A stretch of 33,966 bases of DNA from Polymyxa betae (Eukaryota; Endomyxa; Phytomyxea; Plasmodiophorida; Plasmodiophoridae): positions 1 through 33,966 of the forward strand of contig RBZT01000860.1 of the NCBI GenBank assembly GCA_003693705.1, read 5' to 3'. Both the position numbers and the translations under genes were made by a program. Positions 1 through 9,370 of this stretch are shown piece by piece; the stretch's first letter is position 1; each line of letters begins with the position of its first letter. The notes under the pieces were generated by a model, which was not told where the DNA came from, searched no databases, and saw only the letters and a list, made by a program, of their open reading frames with translations.

Positions 1-19
1 ATTGGGACCTATATAAAAG

Positions 20-285
20 ACACTTTTTAACTGGATTCGTTTCGTGACCGTGAAATACTATCAGGTTCAACTCCCTGTAGGATTGGGGCAAAAGAGGGCT
101 GCCTTCACTGTCAAAGTCTCTAAGTCCTCTGTAGGGCTGAAATACGATTATCATTCATGGGCTGAAATATCTCCGAAAATATTAAGTAGGAGAACCTGGA
201 CCTCGGTTTAGGCCCCGCACTAGGGTTATTGTGCCGCCCACTCTGCCGAAAGGTGCGAACAAATAGTGCAATCCAATCCAATTCA
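20..285 (+). mobile_element. tRNA-derived SINE, copy A
   Basis: A box-B-like string (GGTTCAACTCC) lies at 64-74, with a weak box-A-like stretch about 37 bases upstream. The body shares ordered blocks with the minus-strand copy at 23450-23750: CTGTWGGATTGGG after box B, a TAGGGC block, a CGAAAAT block and a CCGCC block. Both copies end in a short tandem repeat of AATCC (here 269-285). The pol III promoter followed by a simple-repeat tail is the classic SINE layout. The tail abuts a Crypton-like reading frame on the other strand, so the insertion probably broke that gene. The 5' limit is uncertain because the window starts nearby. Confidence 0.55.
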
Positions 286-568
286 AGTTCGTCGACATTG
301 AAATGAATTTCGGAGTTATTTTGACGTTGCGACCACGCTTTCGACATGGCCTATACGCCTGATAATAGAGGAATCCAAAAACCTTCTCTTCGGTCACTGT
401 CGTGGGAATATCATGATGGGAATACATAGCATTGCAAACAGAAAGGAATTCTTTGCCTTTCCTGTCATAGGCGATCTTTGTATTGCGGCGGGTCAACTGC
501 TCTTCCTGATCCAGAATACGTTGCGCTTGAGCCGCAAATGAACCACTGGTGAACGATATTTTCGTCAA
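286..568 (-). pseudogene. Crypton-like tyrosine recombinase N-terminal fragment
   Basis: Read right to left, the frame gives a helical segment starting near GSFAAQAQRILDQEEQL. It continues with a TKIAYDRKGKEFLSVC-like helix and a TVTEEKVFGFLYYQAYR-like segment. This resembles the core-binding (SAM-like) domain at the N-terminus of eukaryotic Crypton-type tyrosine recombinases, where a similar TVTEEK...F.FYQAYR segment occurs. After the basic stretch RKRGR, the sensible reading (RQNNSEIHFNVDELE) moves to another frame, so a one-base shift is present near 330-350. The frame then runs into the SINE tail. No catalytic recombinase domain is visible. A possible GT-AG intron of about 43 nt precedes the fragment near 547-590. 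Family assignment is by eye and moderate at best. Confidence 0.4.
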
Positions 569-718
569 ATCAACAACGAAAACTACTGAGATTCGGAACT
601 ACCAGGTCAATCGGGCTATCACGCAGTTTTACGGTTACTATTTCTCCGTCAGACTCCCATACAAAATCTAGTCTGACTAGCCTCTATCCGAAAATAAATA
701 ATCTCTAATTATTTAAAC

Positions 719-736
719 GGCAACCAGATGCCCCTA
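719..736. repeat. 18-bp inverted repeat arm, partner at 5796-5813
   Basis: GGCAACCAGATGCCCCTA occurs here and in exact reverse complement at 5796-5813. The two arms are about 5 kb apart and face each other. No target duplication was found next to them. Confidence 0.6.
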
Positions 737-760
737 AAAGTCCGTGGGCAAACACGGAGT

Positions 761-1367
761 TCCAAGTAGAAAGAGGTAATAAAGAAAAGAGTTGCGGAAA
801 AACTGCGCCGCAATCTGATTGGTAGGACCTATTTTGTCATCTCTTTCGTTTCGAAAGAGGTCACGGACCTCTTTTTCCGTACGTCATCTCTTTTTCTTTA
901 ACGTTACTTCTCTCATTCAATGACCAATGACAATGCTCCTTCGACAATTGCAGCCCTCTTTGGGGCAGTCACCGCTGCCCTGGGCGCTGTCATTGCTGTG
1001 GTAGACGATGATCTTCATACTGATGGTCGAAGCTATCGCCGATCGCAATCGAAAAAATTGATATTGGTGTTTCATTATACGCTGTTGCTAATTTAAATGC
1101 AGCTTTCGACTTTGGCTGCAGGTTCGGGAGCATCGGATGGCTGCTCCAGGTTGCCGGTATCCTGGGCAGTGTCTTCATTAGCTGAATCGGCAGCCCAAGC
1201 CTGAAGCATAGCGTCGTCGTTGTCCATGGCTGCAGGCAAAGACGAATTTTCAACAGATCTAGCCAATCAGATTGCCGCAAAAAAAAGAGGTCGCGCAATA
1301 GATGACCTCATTCGGACCACGCAAATTGATAAACCTCTTTTTTATTTACCTCTTTTTTTTACTTGGA
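761..1367. mobile_element. MITE-like element with imperfect long inverted ends
   Basis: The left end starts TCCAAGTAGAAAGAGGTAAT, and the right end read in reverse starts TCCAAGTA, followed by an A-rich AAAGAGGTAAATAAA. A second matching pair lies inside: CCGCAATCTGATTGG near 809 and its near-complement at about 1263-1278. GACCTCTTT/AAAGAGGTC motifs are repeated, including a 9-bp-arm palindrome near 855-875. No transposase and no clear target duplication were found. Internal ORFs are short and unconvincing. Confidence 0.45.
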
Positions 1368-1426
1368 CCACCCTCTTATGATGCGGGCAACCCTCCCTAT
1401 ATAGAGCGGTGTCGTGTCACACGATC

Positions 1427-1450
1427 AAAACCCTAAACCCTAAAACCCTA
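1427..1450. repeat. Telomere-like CCCTAAA string
   Basis: There are three successive CCCTA units with AAA/AAAA spacing, the CCCTAAA plant-type telomere unit. Similar strings occur in the window near 7565, 7750, 8797, 12545 and 13013, several of them inside proposed introns. Confidence 0.6.
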
Positions 1451-1763
1451 CCTGATGAAGTCGGAGACGCGCAGCCTGTCAAAACAGATGAAGATGCTAC
1501 TCCGGCGCAACCCGCCCGGGGGGCCTCTCGTCCCATGACAGCTGCTTTGACCGGCAGCGGTCCAGTACGTCCTGTACGCAAGTGCCGCTTCTATTAAGCG
1601 ACGTTCGCGCAGCCCCGGACCTGTCCTGACTTGTCCTGTTTAAGAGACCTTTTTATCATTAATCTTTTGGAAATAAAAGTGCGGTTCAATTCCGCTTGAC
1701 CACCGTCTGCCGACTTCCATTAGAGTGATCATCACAAGCGGTTCAGTCTTGTCGGTTCACTCT

Positions 1764-1813
1764 TGTAGGCTCGCGGAGGCCCCGCGCCGCAGAATTTAGT
1801 CCGCGAGCATACA
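1764..1813. repeat. GC-rich hairpin
   Basis: TGTAGGCTCGCGGA pairs with TCCGCGAGCATACA at 13 of 14 positions across a 22-base loop. No gene is supported beside it, so its role is unknown. Confidence 0.55.
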
Positions 1814-3458
1814 GGCTCATGTATTTGTTAGAAGACACTGATTTCGATAACAAATTTATTCATGAATCTTTATCAGATGTCAAACGATCCTGAGATTGAC
1901 CCTTTTTCATAAATAAGTTTATGCGCAGCTCCAAATGTGATCATTTTCCCTTGGCCTTTAGCGGGATATCATTATAAATTCAAACCCAATATTTGGCAAA
2001 CGATTGCAAAAGATTTCGTCGCATTTGACTAGGATTTTCAAATAGAGAGATGTCAAGAATTTTGGTAGTCTCCTCTGCAGTCAGTTAGTTTTCACTCTGC
2101 GCTTATATAACACTCCATCGACAACGAGGGGTGAAGATACGTGATTATGATGTAAACGTGAACAAAATAATTCCGGCTGTTGCAATCAAAATTGAAAGCG
2201 ATTCGAAACGGGCAGCATCAGTCGTTGCTGCCTTTACTGATTCTGTTATAGACTTATAGTGCAAGATTGAACGACCACCTTTCGATCAAATAACTCCATT
2301 GCCTTCTATCATCATATGAAATTTTCGTGCGAGGTTAAAGCCATTTTGTAAAGCGATTTGCTGCATAGTTGGACGCGTTCCGCATTCTCATTGTATTGAT
2401 GTATTCATCCAAAATAGGATCTAGGGCTGTGTTTTCGCCCATTGATCCCAAATTCTAGAGTTTCCTGACAATATTTCGCCTTCTGGCAACGAGGTTCATC
2501 TAAATCGCTCATTTGGGAGGTTGATAGAGCATGATCCATCGACTTCGCTGATAGAAAGCAACTAAGGAGGTGCTGCTGTGGGTAAAGATAGCAAGAGTAA
2601 GTATTTATGTAGGACAGTAACAATATCATAAGGTAGGTGATCACGTGACCATTGTGAGATCGCATCATGGAGACTTTACCATTGAATGGGCGCGCAGCCC
2701 AGATGACGACTGCTCTAACATTCGCGACAGCCTGTCAACATTGCGTCAACGCGACATAAGCAGGAACGGGAGGATAAGACGATTCTGGACACGATAGCAG
2801 GCCCCCTCTCTTCAGAAGCAGATTATCCTCCCAGCAGACTAAATTATCGAGAGTTTTTTTATTGATAAAGTGTGGCTGTAATCTGAATCTAGATCGCCCC
2901 ATCTTGGGCAATTCCAATTCGCATCTTTTCGTGCATCGTTTAGCCGGGCAGCCTTCTCGGCCGCCATCTCTGTGGTCGCCGCTTCCTTTCATGGTCGTCA
3001 TCCTTGTGATCGCCATTATAACGGTCGTCGATTCTCGATCGCCGCTTTGGCCCTTCTAGGCTCTATGTTGGAAATAAACTTGGCTTGTCCTTCGGCTCTT
3101 GTGTTCTCTAAGTCGGAACTTGACGACTTCTTCTCAACTGCGGCTCACGTTTGGCTCTTTTCAGTTGGAATCCAGCTCCTGCTCCCTGGCAGGGTTGTAC
3201 CTCTCTCCCGAATGTTCGCTAGTCTTTGCAGCGAAACTCCACGCAGCTATATATAGAGGCAAGTGGGACTCTTAATCTGTTAGACGGGAGAGGGTTTTGA
3301 ACTGGAATGTGTTTGAAGAAGTGTTTTATTTGTTAGCATGCAATAGGGAGGCAATAATTCCTTTTGAATTAGCGTGAGTCAACGCTATTGATATCTCGAG
3401 ATTGGTCTAACAGCGCTCATATGCTAACATGAATGTTGTTTTCTGTAGGTGGTATACA

Positions 3459-3580
3459 TCCTAAAAGCCTCTTAAAGAAAGCCCCTAAAACAGCCCCTAA
3501 AGGAGCTCCTAAACAAACCCCCTAAAAAAGCCCTTAAAAACATCCCCTAACAAAGCCCCTCAAAAAAGCCCCTTAAAAAC
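3459..3580 (+). repeat. Degenerate CCCCTAAA tandem repeat
   Basis: About eight to nine imperfect units of the form AARSCCCCTAAAA follow one another with a period of roughly 11-14 bases. Units vary by one or two substitutions. It is C/A rich on one strand and contains no ORF. Confidence 0.6.
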
Positions 3581-3733
3581 AAATATACAAGCCACTCAGA
3601 CAGGCAGCCTCTATAGGAGCAGCCTCCTTTGGCGCAGCCTGGTGCTCGGCCATATTGACAGCAGACAGTCCCATCACCCCTATATGGTACCGGTAGTACA
3701 ACTAGTTAGTTGTAGACTGCGTGGTCGAACAAT

Positions 3734-4365
3734 GGAAGGCTACCAAAAATCGCGCAAACGCAATTTATGTCATGACACAAATTAGAATTTATGTCGAGTT
3801 TGTGTCATCGTTTGTGTCAAGTTTGAGCGAGCTTTGTGCGCAAACAGTCCACCAATAATGACACAAGCATTTCTCAGTTCTATTAGAATTCTTTATAAAA
3901 AATGAATAAAAAATAAGAAAACTCTGGCTCCGTGTCAATCATGAAGCATCTGCAGATGATGCAGCTATTTGCCATGTTGATTCCGGAGCACGTCAGAGGC
4001 TTCGCAGACGCCGATTGATCTTGTTTACCGATTTTCAACAAAAAATCATGTTACTGATAAAATTTCGGGGCCTTTGAAGGTTTTGCCCTTTTTGGCCTTC
4101 TTGTCAACAGGAGCCATGGGTCTGATCTCGAGATGGAACGAAGAAATTGACAAGAACCACAGTCTAGACTACGAAGTAAACAAAAGACCCTGCAATTTAA
4201 TGGCTGTGGGGAGGTCCGTGGCGCAGATTTTATTTGTGCCATGACACAAAATCTGGTGAGACGTAAATTACGTCTCACCAACGTTTGTGTCACGTTTGTG
4301 TTCACATTTATGTCACATTTGAGTCGTGACATAAATTGCGTTTGCGCTATTTTTGGTAGCCTTCC
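3734..4365. mobile_element. 632-bp MITE, 3-bp AAT target duplication
   Basis: The left end GGAAGGCTACCAAAAAT continues for about 45 bases and matches the reverse complement of the right end with only a few differences. Both ends are flanked by AAT (3731-3733 and 4366-4368). TTTGTGTCA/TGACACAAA occurs many times inside each end, as transposase-binding sub-terminal repeats often do. There is no transposase. A 3-bp duplication fits PIF/Harbinger or a CACTA-like group; the AAT sequence is not the usual TWA of Harbinger, so the superfamily is left open. Confidence 0.65.
4254..4280. repeat. Perfect 27-bp palindrome inside the MITE
   Basis: TGGTGAGACGTAA is followed by one A and its exact reverse complement. 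It lies in the right half of the 3734-4365 element, close to the sub-terminal TGACACAAA sites. Confidence 0.85.
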
Positions 4366-4372
4366 AATGTTA

Positions 4373-4684
4373 GAGCATCCACAGCGCGCAAATCTATTCG
4401 TCCAAATCTATTCTCGAATAGAGCAGAAATAATCCGCGTAAAATAGAATAGAACCGAATTCTCACACCGCGGGGATTAACTATCCGCAGTTGTATTTCGG
4501 TTTTGCCTAAGAACCCGATAGAAAGTGCGGGATAGCTAGGGTGCTATTTTAGCGTCGATCGGGGGGAAAATAGCGTCGATCTATTTTAAACTACGGAATA
4601 GAACTGTGCGGTGCGGGAATTTTTTGCGATTCTATTGCTATCTTAGCTTAATTTCGTGAATAGAAGTGCGCGGTGTGGATGCTC
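4373..4684. mobile_element. 312-bp PIF/Harbinger-type MITE, TTA target duplication
   Basis: The left end GAGCATCCACAGCGCGCA and the right end read in reverse, GAGCATCCACACCGCGCA, match over 27 bases with three differences. Both ends are flanked by TTA (4370-4372 and 4685-4687). The TTA duplication and a GAGCATC-type terminus are usual for PIF/Harbinger and their MITEs. The inside is AT-rich with repeated CTATT/AATAG and no transposase. It starts only seven bases after the previous MITE ends. Confidence 0.75.
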
Positions 4685-4773
4685 TTAGTGCAGGTTCGTT
4701 AATAAAAACTAAATAAACAAAAATAGCACAAGTCACAGGCGCACCATCAGTTTGTGTCATTCCTTTGTTTCAG

Positions 4774-4940
4774 AGCTGGAAACTACGCGAAAGCGGAATC
4801 GAAGGTGCCCACTGATTCTTAGAAAAAACACAAACAAATGCGGATGTACTTTCTTGATCAAGTTGAATGCCACAGGAAATGGCTTGTATGAAATATCCCT
4901 CTTAGAGCCGGTTCACAATCATGAGCTGTTTGAGACCTGA
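4774..4940 (+). pseudogene. FAR1/MULE-type zinc-finger DNA-binding exon
   Basis: The frame has a CPLILRKNTNKCGCTFLIKL-like stretch followed by a VHNHEL motif and ends at a TGA (4938-4940). The C..KCGC.F.I....HNH arrangement is the WRKY-GCM1-like zinc finger of FAR1 proteins and Mutator-like transposases. There is no ATG in frame. The preceding TTTGTTTCAG is a good 3' splice site, so this reads as an internal or last exon. No MULE transposase core is nearby, so it is either an orphan fragment of a transposon or the end of a small domesticated gene. Confidence 0.55.
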
Positions 4941-5884
4941 GAGCTGTCGCAGCTTTCTCATAATCGATGATTCCTGAAGAGTCAAGTCTCGAATTTTGGA
5001 GCTCAAAAGCCATGGATAACTAGCTCGCAAATTCAAACACTGGTTAAAAGTGAATTCGATTTCCCAACTATTTGGATCAAACGCGACATGTAAAATACGT
5101 TGCAGAGTGTAAAACTTAATGCAGAAAGCATGTGACAGGAGGCTTGATGACCAGCATATAGTTTATTGAGCTAACAGCCTAACACTTCGGGTTGTAATAA
5201 AATTCGGGATATCGGAGTCATGCAAAGAATCATTCCTCTGTTTCCATGATATCTTGAAAATAGATCCAAAAAGAAGAGAAAGACGACCAAATACAATCTG
5301 CTCTTTCCAAATGCAATGAAAATGAGAGCAATAGTTAATCCAGGCACGCTCTATTAGTGAAGCGAAAAGTATAGCAGAGTCAAGTGGGATAAGTGTCTAT
5401 CCCTTCGCCTCACTGTCTACACAATGATAGGTCACTCACTGTTCCTGCATGGTGCTGTCTTGTCCAATTTGATGATTATGTGATATCACTGTCAGATTCT
5501 CCCTCTCTCACCCTCTCTTTGCCAGCATCTTAAATGCGCAACTCCGTGGTTGCCAACGTACTTATAGGGTGTCGTGGCGAGCACGACTTGGATCGCATAA
5601 ACACGGTATGAGCGAATTCTGTATCAAACGAAGAATGATTGTACTAGTATTATTTTTATATTATTACCCTAGGCGACATTCTGCGTGTGTGCTGTGGTAA
5701 AACAGCTCTGGTGTCATGCCGTCATGCATGATATGTGTCATGTGACAATTGCGAGCACTGACGCACTGTGTCGGTTCGGCGATTTTCCCACATCATAGGG
5801 GCATCTGGTTGCCTGTGTACATTTGCAGGGTCGATAACGTAATGCGGGAGGGGCCTCCTTCCTTGTCTCACATTCTTCTTTTGA
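4941..5884. other. No supportable gene
   Basis: AT-rich spacer without ORFs of note. It contains the right arm (5796-5813) of the 18-bp inverted repeat whose other arm is at 719-736. Confidence 0.6.
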
Positions 5885-6903
5885 ATGAATATCGCTCTAG
5901 ACGCGAATCATGCCAGCCTGTTCCATGAGCGCACGTCGCTGGCGTCGCTCGTCCAACGCATCCAGGAGCGCGTGGCTGCGTCTGATTCCCAGGTCGACAA
6001 AGCACTGTCCGGCCTGAATCATGCCCGGTTCGCCCTCAATGTCCGACGTCTCATCCTGGATGCCATCGAAAACGTCGCCGATCCACTCGTCGTGGCTGAA
6101 GCTATGAGCCTCGATGCCGTTGCTTTAGAAGTTCGTTTGTTTCAATGTTTTAGTTTTTTTCACTTAGTCGGTTTATCTTGAACGCTCCAGATAGCGTTTC
6201 GCTCTATGTTAACCTCTAGTTGACGAAATAACTTTCTATTTTTACCCAGATTGGATTCACAATTGTGTTTCTCGGCTATGCTGCTGACGCAAATTAGCTA
6301 AATAGTTTCCTTCAGGGTGAAAAACCGGCTCAAATTCCGGTTGAGGCCGTCGTCACCTATCTCCATGAGCTTCTTCAGCCTCTGCGAAACTTCCTGGCGT
6401 CATCGTCGTCCATCGACACCGACGTCCGTCATCTCCAAGAGCGGCTCCAGCAACAGCGCGACCAAATCGTTCGCCGCCGCGCCGCAATCTACGATCGTCT
6501 CGTCAGCGTCTACGGCGCCCTACAAAAGACGCTGACTCTGCTCCAGCTTCTGATCGTCGATCACAAACTCGGCCGGCAGCGGGTCTTCGATGACACCCTA
6601 ATTGAGGTCCTGTGACAGCGTGCCATTGCCTTCAATCTGAAGCTACGAGCCATGAGACGGCGTCTGGAGCTGGATACCTACCGGCCCGACGCCGTACAGG
6701 CCCTGCACTGCATCCGGGAGCGGCTCCGCGCCGGTCTCGACGGCGCCCGCGGCAAACAGGACGCTGTCAGATGCCGGCTCGGACAGTTCGAGGGCATCGT
6801 CGAGTTCGACCGAATCGTGGCTGAATACGGGGAGGTTCGAAGACAGATCGCGCTGCAGAAAGAGTTGATTCAGCATTTAAATGTGAACGATTTTGAGACA
6901 TAG
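5885..6903 (+). pseudogene. Augmin subunit 4-like gene (HAUS4/AUG4), one in-frame TGA
   Basis: Exon 1 (5885-6130) starts at ATG. A 185-nt GT-AG intron (6131-6315, phase 0, acceptor TTCCTTCAG) precedes exon 2 (6316-6903, TAG stop). The product is mostly helical with coiled-coil heptads. Near the C-terminus it has a DTYRPDAVQALHCIRERL stretch, then an IVAEYGEVRRQI stretch. HAUS4/AUG4 proteins, part of the eight-subunit augmin complex that recruits gamma-tubulin to spindle microtubules, end in a similar pattern (TYTPEAV.AL..IR, then EY..L...I..K). A single TGA at 6613-6615 interrupts exon 2, yet the same frame continues for 95 codons with unchanged character. That is either a nonsense mutation or a base error. 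Codon use is GC-rich compared with the AT-rich genes further right. The family call is by motif memory only; it could be another coiled-coil protein. Confidence 0.5.
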
Positions 6904-7283
6904 CAATATAAGGCTAGGGTTATGTCGACATTTTCACATTCATTGTGTGTGTATGTGTTGCTGTATTCGAGTAGTTGTGTATGGTGCCCTTGCAGCAGCT
7001 TTTCCTGTTTCTAAAGACCTGGGTCAGTACTATAGCAAACTGAATCGCCCTCTTCAAGTTACAAAAGTCTATTTACCAAAAATGCATTATATCGGCCTCA
7101 ATGGAAAGTGAGAGCATGACGAAGTGAAGATGCGCCAACTACCCTTCGAAGTCAGCTTATCGCTGTCGGTTTTGGTGAATTCGAAAGATCTCCACATTCG
7201 AGTCTCTATTACGGCTGTCTTGTCTTCACAGCTGATTGCTTGAACGATTTCGGGTGTGTTTCCTCATCTGGGCCATATCCGCC
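6904..7283. other. No supportable gene
   Basis: Spacer between two convergent genes (augmin-like, plus; tubulin-derived, minus). ORFs here lack any recognisable feature. Confidence 0.55.
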
Positions 7284-7553
7284 CTATCGGCTTGCCATAA
7301 TGATTCTTGCAGAACAATTATTCATCGAATCGTGTTGGTCTGATTCGTCGGTGGACCCAGCCGCCTCACGATAATCGTTTTGTAGTGTTATGAAATCGTC
7401 ACGTATCCATACCCTTGGCCAGATACCAATGCACGAATGCACTGCACCACGGTCATACAGCCGATTGAAGTCACGCCCGACCCGTGCCATTGTATCGGCG
7501 ATCGGCGTCGTTTTTGCAAGACTTCGTTATGGATGCCGACCTTGAATCCGGTC

Positions 7554-7604
7554 GGACACCTGCTGGGGTTAGGGATTTAGGGTTTCAGGTCGGTAATTGT
7601 TATG
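7554..7604 (-). other. Short intron of the tubulin gene with CCCTAAA/CCCTAAC
   Basis: The boundary is set by protein similarity: FVDW is split as GAC TG / G TGT CCG, which restores DWCPTGFKVG. The donor is GTAACA. The 3' end carries AAACCCTAAATCCCTAAC then CCCAGCAG. On the plus strand this is the GTTAGGGATTTAGGGTTT telomere-like string. Confidence 0.65.
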
Positions 7605-7740
7605 TTACCAGTCGACGAACTACATCGTGCGTTTCGATTTGAGCTGCACCACGGCCGCATTCACGTTCTTCGGACTCACATCGCAACGATACATCAGTGC
7701 GAAGGCCAGGTACTTGCCCTGGGCCGGGTCACCCTGGACC

Positions 7741-7775
7741 TGGATATGCTTAGGGTTAGGGTTTACGGATCTGTT
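7741..7775 (-). other. Probable second CCCTAA-containing intron of the tubulin gene
   Basis: A GTAAACCCTAACCCTAAG string followed by CATATCCAG sits between the tubulin SNQMV and QGKYLA segments. Donor and acceptor are GT and AG, giving about 27 nt. Joining these exact ends leaves a one-base frame error, so the limits are approximate, or the gene is broken here. Confidence 0.45.
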
Positions 7776-8794
7776 GACAGTGGTCCACCATCTGATTAGA
7801 GCGCTCGAATGCAGCTGTGGTGATCTGCTGCACCGATAGATTCTCATTGAATGCAACTTGAGCTGTTACTACATATGCAAATGATCAATCGGGAAATGAA
7901 GACGTGGCTATGGGACCAAATTAGTCGGTAGATCAACAATATGATGATTCAGGCCGGCGCCGTTATTTGGGAACCGAGATGACGCCTGGACAGCCAAGTT
8001 TCAGGAGCATTCAAACAATTGCAAATAAAAATAACCGTGATTGAGGATTGAACCTGTGCAAGCAGAGAATTGACATAAACATAAGAAGGACGATCAACAT
8101 TCAGGTTCTGTGTTGCCAGGTCGTACAGGGAACGGTTATCGACCAGTAACGACATCCGTATCTGATCCAGCGTGGCGTGCAGGTCCAGGACGGCATTGTA
8201 CGGCTCCAATGGCGAACGCGGACGGTGCCACGCCGACTTGTACGACCTGGATCTTGCTGCCGAGGTCCGTGACGATATCGCCGACCAGATGGGCGCCAAG
8301 TCCGCTACCCGAACCGTCCCCAAGTCAGCACTGGATAACAACGCTGCCGAGACGATCACTTCTCGGCCTGGCGTCGGCGCTGATATGACGTCCTCCGCCC
8401 TCATCTTTCATGGCTCTACTATATCAGATCTCTTACTCAGGTACGACCAGCTTGTAACCTGATCCACGACCTCGGCCTCCTGCACGCCCGTACACTGGAA
8501 ATCCCTCATACATTGGGATGTACTGAGCTCTATATGTAGATGGGATATGGAGAAAGATCCTCAGGCATTGACCGATACGGATATCAGTTGATGACGTGCA
8601 GGCAGGACGTGATCCAGAACCGGAATCTGTCATGATGTCAGTAAGCGTGAGCAGAAACAGTAGCTATCTAGAGTTCGAGATTGAGATTGTTACAAACGTT
8701 CAGAAGTGAATTTATTGTCAATAAATTATAGTATTCATTCATCGGCCATCGGCCATACTGGCCCATCACTAACCATTCATCCAGAATTGACTGC

Positions 8795-8826
8795 GAAACC
8801 CTAAACTCTAACAATAACAAGGACAG
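8795..8826 (+). other. 3' part of a CCCTAAA...CTAAC intron
   Basis: AAACCCTAAACTCTAAC is followed by AATAACAAGGACAG and an open coding frame. The layout matches the tubulin introns but on the opposite strand, in the sense direction of the downstream ORF. The donor was not fixed; GTAAGCG at 8641-8647 is one candidate. Confidence 0.45.
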
Positions 8827-9370
8827 GGTCGAACGCACATTTGCCGACGTACTGGACCATATGGACCGGGTTATGTCCGAGCTGGTTATGAAACCGATAG
8901 CCGGGCAGCATCTCGAGGTCGTTGAAGATCTCTGGAGGCAGTACGACGAGCGAGTGGCCGCCCTTGGATGGCAGACGTGGTTCGCAACACCGCGCCGGGC
9001 CGTCCAGGACCTGATCGAGGCCGTACGTCCCCGCGGACTTCATCAACTGATCCGGAGCAACGTGACGTGCGACGTCGAACTGGCCCAGGACCCCGTCAAG
9101 TTCCTGGGTCGGATGAAACAGGTTGCGGATCTGTTCGAGACCGTGATGCATTATAATCGCGTTGCCCATCAGAAATGGGAGAAGAAATCTGTTAACGATG
9201 TGAGGGAGGGAAGTGAGGTGATTGTACAGAAGAAGAGAAGGAATTGTATGGTGTTAGATATTGAGAGAGGACGACATATATCATGTTTTAATTGACATGA
9301 GAAAGGACATCCATCATTTCTATGTCCACAGAACAAAGTTAAGAAACCGAAAATTCAACATATTAAGTGA
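8827..9370 (+). pseudogene. Zinc-knuckle ORF with TGA at a cysteine position
   Basis: A frame opens after a likely 3' splice site (AAACCCTAAACTCTAAC...GGACAG, ending at 8826). It runs through an internal ATG at 8861 to TGA at 9293-9295, then on to TGA 9368-9370. The first about 115 codons are GC-rich and helical (for example QDPVKFLGRMKQVADLF). The C-terminal part is AT-richer and basic (QKKRR), and then has CFN-stop-HEKGHPSFLCP. With cysteine at the stop this would be an exact CX2CX4HX4C knuckle, as in retroelement Gag and cellular RNA-binding proteins. The base change at about 9180 could mark a junction between two pieces. No reverse transcriptase, protease or LTR was found beside it, so the retroelement origin is unproven. 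Confidence 0.5.

Larger units (their letters stand above)
1368..3458. other. No supportable gene
   Basis: Only short ORFs are present and none has a recognisable domain. A plus-strand ORF at 1409-1597 (acidic, ending KCRFY) follows a CCCTAAA string at 1427-1450, and could be an exon after an intron. A minus-strand frame near 2870-2960 contains a NWNCP stretch, but it lacks the other cysteines of a zinc finger. Confidence 0.5.
7284..8336 (-). pseudogene. Alpha-tubulin pseudogene (5' end missing)
   Basis: Read right to left: a tubulin G-box-like LGDGSGSGLGAHLV (about 8324), then EPYNAVLDLH and a VDNRSLYDLATQNLNVDRPS segment close to the alpha-tubulin LDIERP region. A 50-nt intron (about 7981-8030) follows. 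Then come DLPTNLVP-stop-PRLHF, SNQMV, QGKYLAFALMYRCDV, NVNAAVVQLKSKRTM-stop-FVDW, an intron, WCPTGFKVGIHNEV, and finally a C-terminal ARVGRDFNRLYDRGAVHS segment ending at TAG 7284-7286. Damage includes TAG in place of the conserved Tyr of LVPYPR, TAG in place of the Gln of the QFVDW motif, a frame change before EPYN (about 8210), and loss of roughly twenty residues after GIHNEV. Residues 1-130, including the N-terminal nucleotide-binding part, are absent. The C-terminal tail lacks the acidic EEY-type end. Alpha rather than beta is supported by the VDRP and WCPTGFK segments. Confidence 0.8.

Noticed and set aside
1427-1450. A chromosome end or true telomere
   Set aside because: Only about three degenerate CCCTAAA units, with unique sequence on both sides.
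2735-3016. RanBP2-type zinc finger gene on the minus strand
   Set aside because: One NWNCP motif is visible, but the other three cysteines are missing and frames are interrupted.
8110-8462. Plus-strand genes with a good-looking GC-rich frame (AEVRDDIADQMGAKS)
   Set aside because: The opposite strand is clearly alpha-tubulin-derived over the same bases, so these are antisense shadows.
8801-9169. Minus-strand 122-codon ORF
   Set aside because: Antisense of the plus-strand ORF that leads into a zinc knuckle; no motif of its own.
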